Positions 33,966 to 47,400 of a stretch of 64,000 nt of DNA are shown here, piece by piece. Source of the stretch: Gavia stellata. Taxonomy: Eukaryota > Chordata > Aves > Gaviiformes > Gaviidae. Where the stretch lies: NCBI RefSeq assembly GCF_030936135.1, contig NC_082618.1, forward strand, positions 5,863,034 through 5,927,033, in the 5' to 3' direction. Below the pieces are notes generated by a model. The model did not search any database and had not been told where the DNA came from. It saw nothing but the letters and a program-made list of their open reading frames with translations. Position 1 is the first letter of the stretch. Each line of letters opens with the position of its first letter. A program made the translations under genes and the position numbers.

Positions 33966-36900
33966 CTGAAAAATTTTAGACTGACATCAAAGTTGCTGAT
34001 CAGACTGGTGAGCAATCATTTATTTGTCTTTGTAAAGAGTATGGGTATTGCATACTTAGATGATTAGAGATGTGAAATGTCTCCAGACGTTTTGAAGGCG
34101 CAGAACAAATGGAAAAATGTCTCCTCCCTCCATACTAAAATTTCAATCTCTCTTCCCTCTGAACACTCATGTTTCTAGCTGTGCTGATATTTATTTACGT
34201 ATTTTTGCAAGATGTGCATGTTGTCACCTTAGGCGCACGTGAACCTAGTACCTTTACTCATAAATATACTTTTTTTCTATCCCTAGGTAAAAATCTAATG
34301 TGTTCAATCCAGTTGTTGTATATAGCGAATTAGATTTACGTGCTTTGTGACAGACAGCCAGGGCTGGTCTGCAGTCTTCATTTTCTTGCGCTTCGTACTG
34401 GTTAAGGCACCACCTCTGCAAATGTCGTGCTCAGGCTGGCAGCCTGCCTCCTTCCCTTGTGCCTCCTCCGAATGGCTAATGTGCTGACTTGTCCACCTGT
34501 CCCAACATATGGTTGCTCCCATTTATCATAATTCAGGTCTGTGTGCCTGTAACACAGGCTGATAAAAATAATACTTAATGCATAAATGTCATTTAAGCAG
34601 ATTATTCTATAGCTCTGTTATCAAGTAAATACTAATTTTTGACCAAGCAAGCTGTGAATTCGGTTTGTAAGTGGTAGGTTATTAGTGAAACTAATTTTAG
34701 CAAGGCATTTCTTATCAGTGCAGGTTTACTGGAAGAAAAAAAAAGTGAATTGTAACAATGAGCAACTGTACAATGCTATTAATGAGGCACCAAGATGGTT
34801 AACTCATTAAATACTTAAAGCATTTCAAAACAGCATTCATGAAAGTGGGATCTGATTAATTTTGCAGGGGACACAGCATGGAATAATAATATAAAAATAA
34901 TTTAAAAAGTGCTTTAGCAAGATATGAATATTTTAAAGCCACACTGACCTTTTCTGCCTTCCTGAATAGATTTCAGTGATCTTCAAGCTACTAGAAATGG
35001 CAGAAACTACTGCTTTTGTGAGTAACATTAATCCCAGTCTTGGTGTGTTGCCTTGAAAGTTGTGTCTTACCAATGAATGTGGCTTTGCTGTTGTGGACAC
35101 CACACAATAGATAACAGGTTGGATACGCATTGCCGTATAGCGTCTATACTTGAAGCACACAGACCTTACTGGATTCTGCAGTTTGGCAGTTACCCGGTGT
35201 TTGGCAAAGAGTGAGGGGAAGGTGGAGAGAGAAAACTGTGACACTCTGCATTAATCTAATGGAAACAGCTGAGAGACGGGAGAAGACAGTTTGGGATTAT
35301 AGGGGGGTTCTGAAAGGTAGTAAGCAGGTAGTGAAGGAGGATGGCCTCTCAAAGAATGAGGTGGAAAGAGGAGCTTGATGGTTCAGGGAGCTAATAGAAA
35401 AGAAGTTCATTGTGGTGAACAGAGTCTTCCTCTAAATTAGGAGGGGTGAGGGCAGCTCATAGAGCTAATGAGCAAACAGTATGGTAGGAAAGCACACCCT
35501 AGCAAAGCTGCTATTTGTCTTGCATCTCCCTCCCTTTTTGGCACCCTTCTCCATTCGCAGTAGCCTCAAGGGTCATCAGCTCTGGTGTTCCAGTGGTTGA
35601 AGGCCTCTCAGGAGGAGGAGGAGTACTTGTTGCTGTGGCTGCTCCTCGTGTGGGAGCAAAATCAGCTGCCTGTGGGAGCTCAGTTCCTTTTGATCCCTTA
35701 ACTCAAGTGTCTCATTGGTGTTACTGCATTCCAGCCCCCAAATTTCTGAGCAGCCATGAAGAGAAGCCAGACACAATCATCAAGAGCTTTATTATACAGA
35801 GCCAAAAGCTCAGTGATTCTGAGATGTTCCTTTCACTTGTTCTAGTCCCTTATTGTTTGCACTCTTAGGAAAATAAAGGGAAAATTTATATTCCTACATA
35901 AACCACAGTTTTCCTATACAGCCAAAGCCAACGCTTTGATAGAAATCCACAAAGCATGTGTAATAAATCCTGTATGTACAGTGATCTCTGATATTCCAGC
36001 CAGCAAGGTTATGGCATTAATATTGCATACATAGTGAGAACCTGAGTTCAAACACATTTTTTAATGAAGATGGAAAGTATAAAAATCCAGGCTTGCATTA
36101 TGAATACTGTCTTCAACAGTGTATGGGAGGAAAACTTTTGACATCACTGGTATTTCCTCCAGAATTAAATCATGCTTGCAAATTTATACAAAACTCATGG
36201 TGATGGATAGAACATGTTAATGAACAGGTGGTGAAATGAATTTCACTTTTCTGTTTAAAGTCAGTGAAGAGAGTCATAGCATTCATAGCTTCATACTGGA
36301 AAAGAAAAAGGCAGTCTGTCAGAGCATGGCAGTGTGCTAGTACTGCTTTGCCCACAGACCATGGCAAGCAACTCCCTGCCTCATCCAGCTTATTGGATTT
36401 TTTTCTGGCTCTTCCTTAAAGGAACTCAAGAAAGAAGATAAACCAATCCCCCTTCCCAAAACGAAGCCCCGCGTGATGCTTGCCATGTGGGTGGATGTGT
36501 TTGCAGGTCCAGGGTAGAGTGTTTAATCTTGCATCTCCACCCTTGGTGAAGCTCCTTCTCCCTTTGCTCTTGCAGGTGCTCCGAGCACAATACGCTGTTA
36601 GGATTTAGGGCAGGTACTTTTTGGCTGCCAGAAGTCATCTGTTGAGCGCCTGCCATATAGATTCCAGTTTCCCAAAAACACTCTCAGCTGCAGAGTTAAA
36701 ACAGTTCTTTTCTGTGGCTCCTGTTGGCCAGTATGAGCATCATGTCCAAGAATAACGAAGACTGCCGATATCAGTCATGCCAGTAAGTCAACATCTTTTA
36801 TTCAAGAAGTTGCTTGAGAATTCCTGAAATCTATGGTGGTGTTAACTTTTCCAAACCCACATGTTAATACTAGTCAGGTTACTGTAAGTGTTTACCAAGC

Positions 36901-39392
36901 CCTGGAGCACAACAAAGTAGTAGCTCTTTCTGCTGGTAAATAAATGCTGGGCATTTATTTTGTGATGTACGTATACATCAATGCATACAATAAATGCTGG
37001 GCGTTTATTTTTCGCTTCAGTGTAATTGGGGAGCTCCTTGCGTGCAAACCAGCCACTCATCTGCAAAGGATTGACGGGCTTTACACAGGGCAGTGCTTTC
37101 TCGTTATGATGCTCAAACTGTGTCACATCTGTACCAACAACCCATCCGTCACAGCATTGCTTACGGAAATGATCAGTTTCTGGATGGTGCTGACCACATT
37201 CCTCTGAATGGGTAACAAAATAAATAAGGGAGTAATTAGGCTGTAGCAAACATTGTGAAGATATCTAGGAAATTGCCATTCTGAAATTTCACTGTGAAAT
37301 TCTGCTTGCCGCTACCAGTCCTCTCCCACCGGCAGTGCTTACTTCTCAGGTCTAAACCTGATGCTGTACAGAACAAAGGAAAAATCCCTCTCGAAGCAGC
37401 TGCTGAATCGTACCTGCATTTCTTGTTGTTTTAGTGTGGCTGTAGGCAGATACAGAGACATTTTAGCATCTTAAGCGGCAGTCATATCTGCTTGGTAGTA
37501 TAGCTGCCAATTAGCAAAGCTTTGCCTAACTGGTGGCAGCATTTTAAGTTCCCACCTAGCAGCCACTGCACGTTCCCGGTATCAACAGTGTAATTCTTGC
37601 TTTTCAGCCATTGTGGTCTCCTGGGAATTTGGAAATGGTAGCAGATATCTACAAAATTAGTTGGGGCAAGGTTGACTGAGATGCAGAGCATGATGGCCAC
37701 TGTATGGGCAGAGGTGGAAATGTTTGTGAGCTCCTTTTCTTGCACTTGGAGCCATCTAAGCTGCAGCTGGAGCAGGCTGCGGCATTGCCCGGGTGCTGTC
37801 CCCGACCTGTACGCCGTGTTGAGACGATGGCTGCTGGCTGGCAGGTATCTCTCGGTATGCCTGGAGGAGAATCCCGCTTTGCGTACAAGCGGACAGTGGC
37901 ACAAAGGAAGCGTGGGATGCCTGCTCACAGTGCAAAGTATGTGCTCGGGAGGAGCTGATAGTGAAGTGAAAGCTATCCATTTCTGCCTGGCTAGCAACCA
38001 TCAGCATGAAGCGGGTTTTGGTGAAGCATCTTTGTCAATGTAAATGCTGCACCTACGCAAGCCCTAACTTAAACTTACACCTATATGTAGAGGTCCTTAA
38101 GTAATTAAAACCTGACATACACCGGTACAGACTAAAGTAGTGTGCCTGTGTTTTAGGAATGGCTGTCGTGTTTCCATGTGCTCCTTTCTCTTAAAGATGG
38201 GAGATAGCTTTGGAAAAACATTACAGATCAGAGGACAGTCCTGGTTGTTAGTTGTTTGTGTATGGACATTTCCCTTCCACGCTTTTGCAGATGAGCAGGA
38301 TTGAGGTTCTTCTAAAGCAACATCTGAGCCTTGTGTCAGTCTTTTAATTTCCTGGCAATTACACAAAACGACAACTCCAGCTGAATGCTGAGTTCTGTCT
38401 TATTTTATCCCGATTTGTGCACTCCCTTGTGTTTTTCTTCCCAATGTTTGACATGTTGCGATGTTCCAGAGTGAATTAGTGGGCTGTCTTTTTGTTAGGA
38501 AAACAAAGTTTTTGGGGCAGGCAGTAGCATTTGTGTATTCTGTTATCGTGGGTGGCCTTCAGTTTGCAGGGGTCCTTGAAACAGGAAGGGAACTTAACTA
38601 TGGATGCAGTTTTTCACTGCTGTGGGGCTTGTTAATGCTTGTTTGACAGCACAGCTTTCATGTTGTTTAGATTTGCAATTCCTAGGAACAAATTAAACCT
38701 CCAAACAGCATAGTTTAAAATAGAAATTCAGTATTTTTGTGATAGAAAGGATGTGTTAACTTCTGAGTGGGACTGATAGCTGGGAAATTAATGTGCAGAG
38801 AGTCATTGTTTCTTTTATTGTATGATATCTAAAGTATGTGTTTTGATTGCAGTGCAGAGCTAATACAATGATACGTTATTTCTGTTCATGGAACGCTTCT
38901 CTCCATGTATTTGTTGAGTGATAGCTACCCCTGCTTATACAGGATGGGTACTGTGGCATGCGAAATGAATCGTTAGGCTAAGACACTACGGTTACGTCAT
39001 TAATGTTTTCAGGCTTCTGATCCCTGTGTGTCAGTAAGAACTTGTGCTGTTTTTCATTGATTCTTGTTTACGCTTATAAATAACTGTGTTTAAGCTTGTT
39101 TTCTACTGACACCAGCTTTTGTACACAGGGATGTAACACAAATCAAAGGTCTTGGTGGCCTAAAGGATCTCGTGGTTTTGCTGTGTGGTGACTATCCCAA
39201 GTGTTTTCTGTGCAGAACACGCATGTTCCTGCCAAGGTAGTTTGCGATGCGAAGCTGCTGGGGAAGCACAGCAGCTTGCTTGTTATGTCTGAGAATAGCT
39301 CCAAATGATGTGGGAGGAGGATGGTCAAGGCACCTCCAAAATTTTAGGTCAGCACTTGGTGAGAGGATTGTAGGGGATGGATATTATTTCCC

Positions 39393-39535
39393 TGGAAGCA
39401 TTCAAGGTCAGGTTGGACGGGGCTCTGAGCACCCTGCTATAGTTGAAGATGTCCCTGCTCATTGCAGGGGCGTTGGACTCGCTGACCTTTAAAGGTCCCT
39501 TCCAACTCAAATTATTCTGATTCTGTGATTCTATA
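39393..39535 (+). mobile_element. CR1 LINE 3' tail, older subfamily, in RFFL intron 1
   Basis: The fragment includes TTCAAGGTCAGGTTGGACGG, then GAAGATGTCCCTGCTCATTG, then GGTCCCTTCCAACTCAAATT and the terminal ATTCTGATTCTGTGATTCT repeats. It is only the last ~140 bp of an element, in the same orientation as RFFL. Confidence 0.9.
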
Positions 39536-40050
39536 CTGATGCCACTTTCAGTATTGTGATTTTCAGTGTTTGATAGAATCAGCATTTGATGGCATTGACA
39601 TCACAAATACCCGCAGTAATAGTCTTGCACCCTGCCTGTCTCTGCCGTGCCTTTGGTCACCCCTGTCCTTCCAGCAGCCAGCTGGTGCTCCGTTTTGTCT
39701 GTTACTATTCTGCTATTAGAGATCTATTTGCCAGTCTAAGTGCAATTTACACTACAGTGTTGTGCGCATCAGTTACACTAAGAATTGTTTCTCTGTCATG
39801 AATCTGTAGATTTTCCCTTAAACATTAAAATCTGCTGAGCCTGCAGGGTAGCGTTCATTGCTAAGCTCACCATTGTCGATTTTGAAAGGCCTAAGTCCAC
39901 TGCAGTGACAGCGGTAACTTTGACGAGCCAAATTCAGCTAGATTTTGAAAGGATTAAAGATGTCACTAAAGCTACAGATACTGGAACAGCAGCAAACTGC
40001 AAAAGCTTCCCAATTCAAGTACCTCAACCCAAAAGACTTAACACAGCTTT

Positions 40051-40067
40051 AAAAAAAAAAAAAAAAA
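40051..40067 (+). repeat. A17 homopolymer
   Basis: Seventeen consecutive A, with no recognisable retroposed gene immediately upstream. Confidence 0.85.
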
Positions 40068-41265
40068 TCAACAGAACAGTGTGTTAGTATATTATACCAA
40101 GTGACCTTTAGGACTCATACCAGCCCCCTTCCCATGGGAATCTGGGGTTTTACAGAGGCAATACTTACTGAGGCGAAAGAAATGAACTGGCTGTGTAGCT
40201 GAGAGATGTTTTATTTCCAGAAGTTTATAAAATCGAGCAGTCCAACACTATCAGTGATGGCCCCGATTTTTTAAGACATAAAAGAAACACAGTCCAGGAA
40301 CTACAGTGTGAATGCAGAAGTGCAGAGGAGGCAATTTGTATTCTGTTTACCAGTAAGTGATGACACATGGTGGATGCTCTAGAAGCTGAATGCCCAGATG
40401 AATTCAGATTTCTTTGTAAACTCCCAAAAGCAAGTTTATAACAGTGTGTTTCTGGAATACTTCTGTGTGGGTGGTCTTGGAAGACTCCAAAACTGTGCAA
40501 TTTGCACTGGACTGTTAGGATTTTAGGTAAGTGTATACATATATATAATTATTTGGCTTGCAAAAAAAATAAACAAGCAATTATGTGTCTCAGATGCAGC
40601 TGTTTTCCCAAGTAAGTTACCAGAACCTAATATTTGATTTTTCTTAAGTTGCTGACATTTACTTGCTGTGTGATGATTTAGCCTTGTAATGCTGCAAATT
40701 CAGTTGAGAACTGGCATATGTTAAATCAGCGGCTCCACTGTCGTTGTCTTTTATTTTGTCTTTTTAGATTTGTAGCTGTAAATCGGTAGAGGGATTTAGA
40801 ATAAAACTGAAGAATAGCCATCTGTGATCTTGCTGCTGATTTTATTTAAATAATGTGTGAGCCATGATTTGAGCTTCTGTTTGCTTTTCCCAATGAACAA
40901 AAAACAAAGTCAGTGTATTATGACTTACATGGAATAGAGACAGCCTGTTACAGCAAACTTCATCATAGAGTCTTGTACAGCCAACTGGGACATAAAATTT
41001 ATCTTATCTTTGCTGTAATCTCTTAACTCTAAGAAATTCCAGTAATAACTATCCTGAACTTTATTTGTCCTTTCTCACCATGCTGGACTGGGTGTGTGGT
41101 TTTTGCATGTGCTAGTCAGTTAGAGGAAAGATCAAAACTTACAAACACACTGTCAAAAAGGAATTGCTGGTGGGAAATTTAAATACGCATTTTATGCTCT
41201 GTTCTCACTTCAGCTGACAGATTGTTTCCCATGTCATTTCTAATGTGTGTCTTTCCCGCTTTCAG

Positions 41266-41456
41266 TTACTATGTGGGCAAGCTGTTGTAATTGGTTTTGT
41301 CTGGATGGCTCACCCGAAGAGATGCAGCCGCAGCCGCAGCAGGGAGCCAGAGCCCAAGCCTATTCCAACCCTGGATACAGCTCCTACCCGTCTCCCACTG
41401 CTTCCGAACAGAGCTGCAAAGCCTGTGGGGTGCACTTCGACAACTCCTCCAGGAAG
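41266..41456 (+). CDS. RFFL: RFFL exon 2 (start codon at 41271, residues 1-62)
   Basis: The acceptor CTTTCAG precedes five UTR bases and the ATG, which has A at -3. It encodes 62 codons through HFDNSSRK, including the first zinc-finger pair C49/C52. The donor is GTGAGT. Confidence 0.97.
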
Positions 41457-44400
41457 GTGAGTCGCAAACGTCTTCTCTGGCGCCGCTGACTTAGGGGAGC
41501 GTTCAGTTTGACCGCAATGCGCCGTCTGACTTTAATTTAATTACAAAAAGACAATTTGAAGAGAAACGGATGCACATTAGAGGCCTCTGATTTGAGGACG
41601 TGCCATATGGGAAAAGACAGCTTGCCTTTGCTTCTGTGTCTTTAGTCATTCTTTCGCAATTAGCAGACGTAGTTAAAGATGACTGGAAATGTGGTAGTTA
41701 ACCTTCAGTAGACTTGGCTTTCCCAGGCGCTGAAAGAAGAAAACCAAACTGCTTATAATCATTTAATGGAGCATTGACTTGAGCATGAGTTTTTAAATTT
41801 GTTATTTAAAAACATGCCCTTTAAAAAAAAAAAATTGTGGCAAGAAGTTTAGTAATCTGTTTGTGCTTTCAGTAAAGGAAGATCTACGTATCTCTTTTCC
41901 AAACTATTGTTGCTCAGGCTAAAAAGCCATATAAGTTTATTGAGGGTGTGTGTTGAATTGCTGAAGCTTGGTGCCAAAAAAACAACCACCAACCCAAATC
42001 CATTTAATCTTGGTTGTAAACTTTATTTGTGAGCATATAGATGCCAAAATAATTGTTGCCACAGGATTTTTTTTAAATTAGACAGCAGACCCTGCCTGGG
42101 ACATTATTTGGGCATGGCAATGCTGTTTGAAAAATGTTTCAGTGAGGAAAGTTGTTCAGAGTCCAAACTCTGTGGCTTAAGAACTGTCTTATATATAGCA
42201 TGTTACTGAATTTAATAATGTGAGAACTTAAAAATTACAGTGAATTTTGGCCGCAGCCCTTTTAGATCAGATGGGGAAATTAATAAATTGGTCTTTCTTG
42301 CACCTTTTTATTCATGCGTGCTGGCACATACCTGAGAAACGGTAAATCTTGGCAGAGCTGTTTCTTTCTACTCACAGAACAACAGGGATGTTTATGCCTT
42401 TTTGTACTGAGAAGCATTATTGCTCCAGACTACACTGGACTACACTACAAATTTAAATTTTAGTAATATATTTTGGAGGTTGGGTATATATGTTAATATA
42501 TTTGGGGTATATAAGAATGCTTAGACTTTTTCTGACAGTAGGCAGATTCTGGGTCAGGTGCAGTCACTGCACGTGACTCCACATAGTATTGTCTTTAACA
42601 TTGTCCTCATTAGTGTGATGCATCTTCACAAACAGTTGTGGAAAGAATTATTCTGAATCCAGTGCTTACTCTTCTGCATTGTAGCAAATAGCGGATGTAG
42701 ATGATTCTGCTTTTGAAATGAAAACAATTCATGCAGTTAAGTATGGATTATGTAATAGCAATGCTAGAACCATGGTCCGATTTTTTTTTCTGTTACCTTC
42801 TAAAAGAGATGTTCTAATATAAGCTGTCTTTAAAGGAGTCTCTTGTATAAGTCATCAGTACAGTTCCAGATATGTGAAAACATACTGACTGATTGGGGCT
42901 AGGAAAAGCTCCAGTGTGCAAATTGCAGAAGCTCTGCAAAAAGCGATCCAAGACGTTTCTGCCCCCAGCAGACTGCCCTGTTTTTCCGCGGGAGCCGGCT
43001 GTCAGTGTAACTGGGGCAGTGGAGTACAATGTGTGCTTGTGTCTCAGCTGCTCCCATTCAGTGCAGACTGTCAGTGAAAAGGACTTTGAGGTTTCTATCC
43101 TGCATTGTGAAGGGCGGCTCCTAAAACTTCCTTCCACCTTCCTCCTGCCACCACAACTACTGAGCAGTAATCTCTGCGACTGACTTGAGCTAGATGGCTA
43201 CAGGTGGCAAAGCTTAAACAGCTGCAGGAAGGTCTGCTAGGTCGTCCATCAGGCCTTGGTCTTCAGAAGAGAATTTGAGATAAAGAACCGAGTACATAAC
43301 TTGTAAAACACTGACGTGTTTGTAAACCATGTTAATTCTTTAATTCTGTTGATACGGACCAAGAAGTGTATGAAATCTCACTTTGCTGCAACAAGAGCAC
43401 TGAAAACTCTGCATTTTGTCCCAAGAGAGGCAGTACCTTTGAACTCTAGGGTCCAGTGAATGTTTATACTCAAATACAGTAGAAAAAAAATTAATTCCTT
43501 CTGCACTGGTGACCATAAGGATAACCTAGATTGCTTTTAAAAAACCCAATCAAACACCCTCACCCCCCACAAAAGCAGAATGATGGTATCTTAGGTACTT
43601 GATCTTTTATCATAATTGTATTTTAATTTTCATATAACGTGGCACCTACTAAAAGGATTAGAGTAGGGGAGGTTTGAATGGATCATGTATTTATAAGATG
43701 CATTTAACTGTTGGAGCATCTTTAAAGGATGTAAAATTTAACTGTGGTGGCAAAAATCTCTTGAGTTTTTTTTTGAGTTTTCCTTTAGATGACTTCTTTG
43801 ACCTTGGTTTTCTGCAGCAAACTGATTCCACAAAATCTTTTACATTTAAAACAAGCAGTCTTCATTTCCCCCTGCTGAAAGAAAGCTATGGCAGGCATTC
43901 TTGGTGGATATGTCAGATTGTTACTCTTTCTTCCCCCATTTTCTGATTTCAGTGCCTTAAATTGGCTGACATTTTCAAGAAGATGCTTTTCTTTGCATAC
44001 TTACGGAAAAAGCCCCTGGCAAGCTAGAATGCAAGATTAAAAAAAAACCCCAAACAACAGTAGCCATAGTGAAAGCTTGAATGTTGGCATTTCTTCATTT
44101 TTATCCTGCATACAGAGAAGAGCCAAGTGTATCAAAGCCCCATCCTGGTATCTCTGGGAGACTGTTAGATCAAACAACCAGGAACAGCTTCCATTCCGGA
44201 CAGGCTTCTGATTTAAAGTATTTCACTTCTGTTTGACCATCCTGTGATTGTGCTGCCAGTTAGTAAGCATAATTCAGAAGTGGTCTGACCTTTTAGTAAC
44301 AGGATTTAATTTACAACAACATTTGAAACAAATCGTTCTGAAGAGACCGGTGTCTTCGATCGTTACCCTTTCAGTCAGAGTTCGACAAATATATTGAAGC

Positions 44401-47400
44401 TGTAAAAGCTGCTTAATACGGAGATGCGGCAAACAGCTTCTGTCCATGTTTAAATACTTCATGCTCAGGTACTTCATGCTGGAGAGGTTTTTTTTTCCTC
44501 TGAAGATGAATCCTAGTGGTGAACTGATAAGCCAGACATATGCTGGGTTTTATTTTGACTTCTCAAATGTATCATTTAGTAACTAAGGCAGACTCGTGTT
44601 ATTACTGTTAATTGCTTGCAAAAAGCACGCTGGATAATGCAGCCCTTGTACTGTGCTCGCTTACGTGATACCTAAAAGTGTAAGTACTCAAGTAGGGGTT
44701 TTCTGGCTGGAGGGTCCTTGGCCGTACAGTGGTTCCCTTTGGAGCCAGTTTGGCAGCCTGCAGAGCACGGGGAGGCTTCCCCCTGCCAGAGTAAAGCAGG
44801 GTTGTTTGGTTTTTGGGTTTTTTCCCCTCAGTTCTTTAGGTTGCTCCCCTGAGAAAAGGAAAGTGTTGTCAACGGGGTTATTTTCCATTACTCTGCCTTT
44901 GTGGAGCGTTCGTTCCCCCCTCTAGACACATGCACAACCAGTAGTTCCTCTCTCTGCCCTGAAAATTTCCTGAGGAACTGGATTGCTCCTGCAATCCAAA
45001 AAAAAGTCAGTTACATACTAATGTGTTTTATAATGACCAAGTTAAGGAAAACTTCTCAAAACTGGATGGTATGTGGAAATTGCCCTTCCTGTCTTGCTTT
45101 GTGATTGATGAAAGTCACTTTTACTTGGCAGGCCCCCAAACAGCAATTTTGAGATGAGGTTTCAAGTTTGCATGACCAGAGACTGACTCTGTGGTAGAAA
45201 TTTTCATGTCTTAAAATGCTTAGGCAGGAAATTAGGATTCTTTCCACTAACTGTCATTATAAGTCTATTACAGGGTCTAAATGAGAAGTCTGTTGGTTAT
45301 AATTGTAAGGGTGTGTGTGGGGCAAGGGGGCTGCCAGGCTGTAAAGGGGATCAGAAGGAGCTTGGTAAGCAAGTAGCGTATTTACACCTTTTAAAACATG
45401 AGAAACATCTGCTTTCTTTGAACTATGAAGTTAAAAGTGTTCTTTAATCACTAGAAAAAAATTAATGAAACAATTTTTTTGTCTCTTGAGTTTGTATTTG
45501 TTGCTTCTCCAACTCTGCATGTGTATTTTTCCGTGCATATCTCTAAAGGGTCAGGATGTCAGGATTTCATAGAGATGCTTGTCTTCTCTGAGACTGTGAA
45601 TTAGCATTTTTAACCAGCACTGAAACCAGTTCTTTCTTCCCTCAGGACTTTTTAAAAGGCACATAATGCGGCTGTTCTGCTGCTATTCCTGTTGGAAAAT
45701 GTAGAATTTGACTTTCCAAAGTGTTGAACAGTCAAGTTTCTGCAGAAGTCAACATGGACTGTGAGTGCTTGGAACTTCTGAAAATCGAGCCCTGAGTGAC
45801 GAGACCAGAACGGTGTAAAATATAAACATTAAACAACAGAATTTAATCTGTAAAGTTCTTAAACATCTGGGGCCTAATATTTCCAAAACTTCCAACACTT
45901 TCTGTCTAGCACCTAACTGGCACACAGTGGGCATATTATTTTCAAAATAAGCTGGCTATTTTTGTTGCATAAATAAATGTTAAATTCTTTGATGTCTGTC
46001 AGACACTGTAAGCCTTGCTGTTTCCTTTTCCTCTTATGGTGAAAAAAAGATTCATTTAGTGATTGCAGCAAATTGGAGGGAAAAAAAAGGCGGGGGGGAG
46101 CAGGGAGGTTACTCATAGCAAGTATTCAATTTATGAAATAGTGAAATGTTTTTAAGTAACTCCCTCCAATGCTAGAGCTTTTTTAATGCACAGAGCAATA
46201 TTTACTTGTTCTATAAAGCAATGTACAACTAGCTGTAATTTACTTGAAAGTCTGCTGCCTCGTATATATCTCCTGATTTCATCTGTGGCTTAAACTGGAT
46301 GACAGGTCCAGAATAAGGTGCAGAAAACTCTGGTCATTTTGAGGGAATTGTCTAAGAATGTAATATTTCATTTTGGGTAAGTGGAGTGTAAATAGTGCTT
46401 TTCTAAGAACTGTGAGGAATCTAGTGATCTGCTTATGGGATCAATCCTTCTCCTCCTCTAGGAACATGAGTAACACACTTGGCACTTTTTCATAAATGAG
46501 AAGGTTTTGATTATGCTTTAACAGACTCTGTTACTTACTCTGGCTTCCAGATGGTAGGGGAGCACTGCCTGCGGTCGTTGTGCACCTCTGTCGCAGGTCA
46601 TGGTGGATTGGTTTGATTCTGTTCCCTTCTTTTCACCAGCACATCTGCTTGGACTGTAAGAAGAATTTTTGTATGTCCTGCTCAAACCAGCCTGAAGGCG
46701 GTCCCCTTCTCTGCCACCTATGCCAGCGTTTCCGGGCCACAGCTTTTCAGCGGGAGGAGTTGATAAAGATGAAGGTGAAGGATCTGCGAGACTATTTGGC
46801 ACTCCGTGAGATTTCCACAGAGTTGTGTCGTGAGAAGGAGGACCTGGTATTTCTGATTCTTGGCCAGCAGCCTGTAATTACCCAGGAAGATCAGATAAGA
46901 ACAAATCCATTTAATACTAGTGCCTCTGGACAGCAAGACTTTGTGATTCTCCCACCAACCAGCATAGCATCTTCTACCTCACATGATGCGTCTCCAGTGT
47001 CTGCAGATCCCATCTCAAGTTCACTAGCTCAGGAACATCAACAGGTACAGTCTCTAGCCAGAAGCATCTTTTGCAAACTCATTCATCTCTGGTTTTGGAT
47101 TAACTACTAAGATGTTGCATGAGGTTTTCCAAGTCGATAATGTGCCCAAAAAAATTTACTTTAAAGATGCCTGCTTAAAAAGCAAGGAGAGCTTCTGTTT
47201 AGAACAGATGACAGAATATTCAGTTGCATTTTATACATGCTCTTCTCAGGTTTTGGAGTGAGGACTCACACTTTCCTACAGGATGATTAGGAAAATAAGA
47301 GGAGTTATTTTACACTGTCTTGCTGCTGCACCAAGTCTGATGTGCCATTCCCTTTCTACATTAGTGGAATTTAATTTGGTGGGCAGTGCTGAATGTACTG

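Larger units (their letters stand above)
20752..41265 (+). other. RFFL intron 1 (~20.5 kb)
   Basis: AT-rich and free of any recognised coding exon. It contains SINE-like remnants near 24.2, 28.0 and 29.8 kb, a poly-G run at 30470, a CpG-rich patch at 33.4-33.96 kb, a CR1 tail at 39.4 kb and an A17 run at 40051. Open frames on either strand are short and without domains. Confidence 0.7.

Noticed and set aside
36842-37997. Minus-strand frames of 135 and 171 codons in RFFL intron 1
   Set aside because: No recognisable domain, splice context or repeat-family signature. The lengths are plausible by chance in a 20-kb intron examined in six frames.
40051-40067. A17 run as the tail of a processed pseudogene
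   Set aside because: No gene-like sequence precedes it within a few hundred bases, and no flanking target-site duplication was seen.
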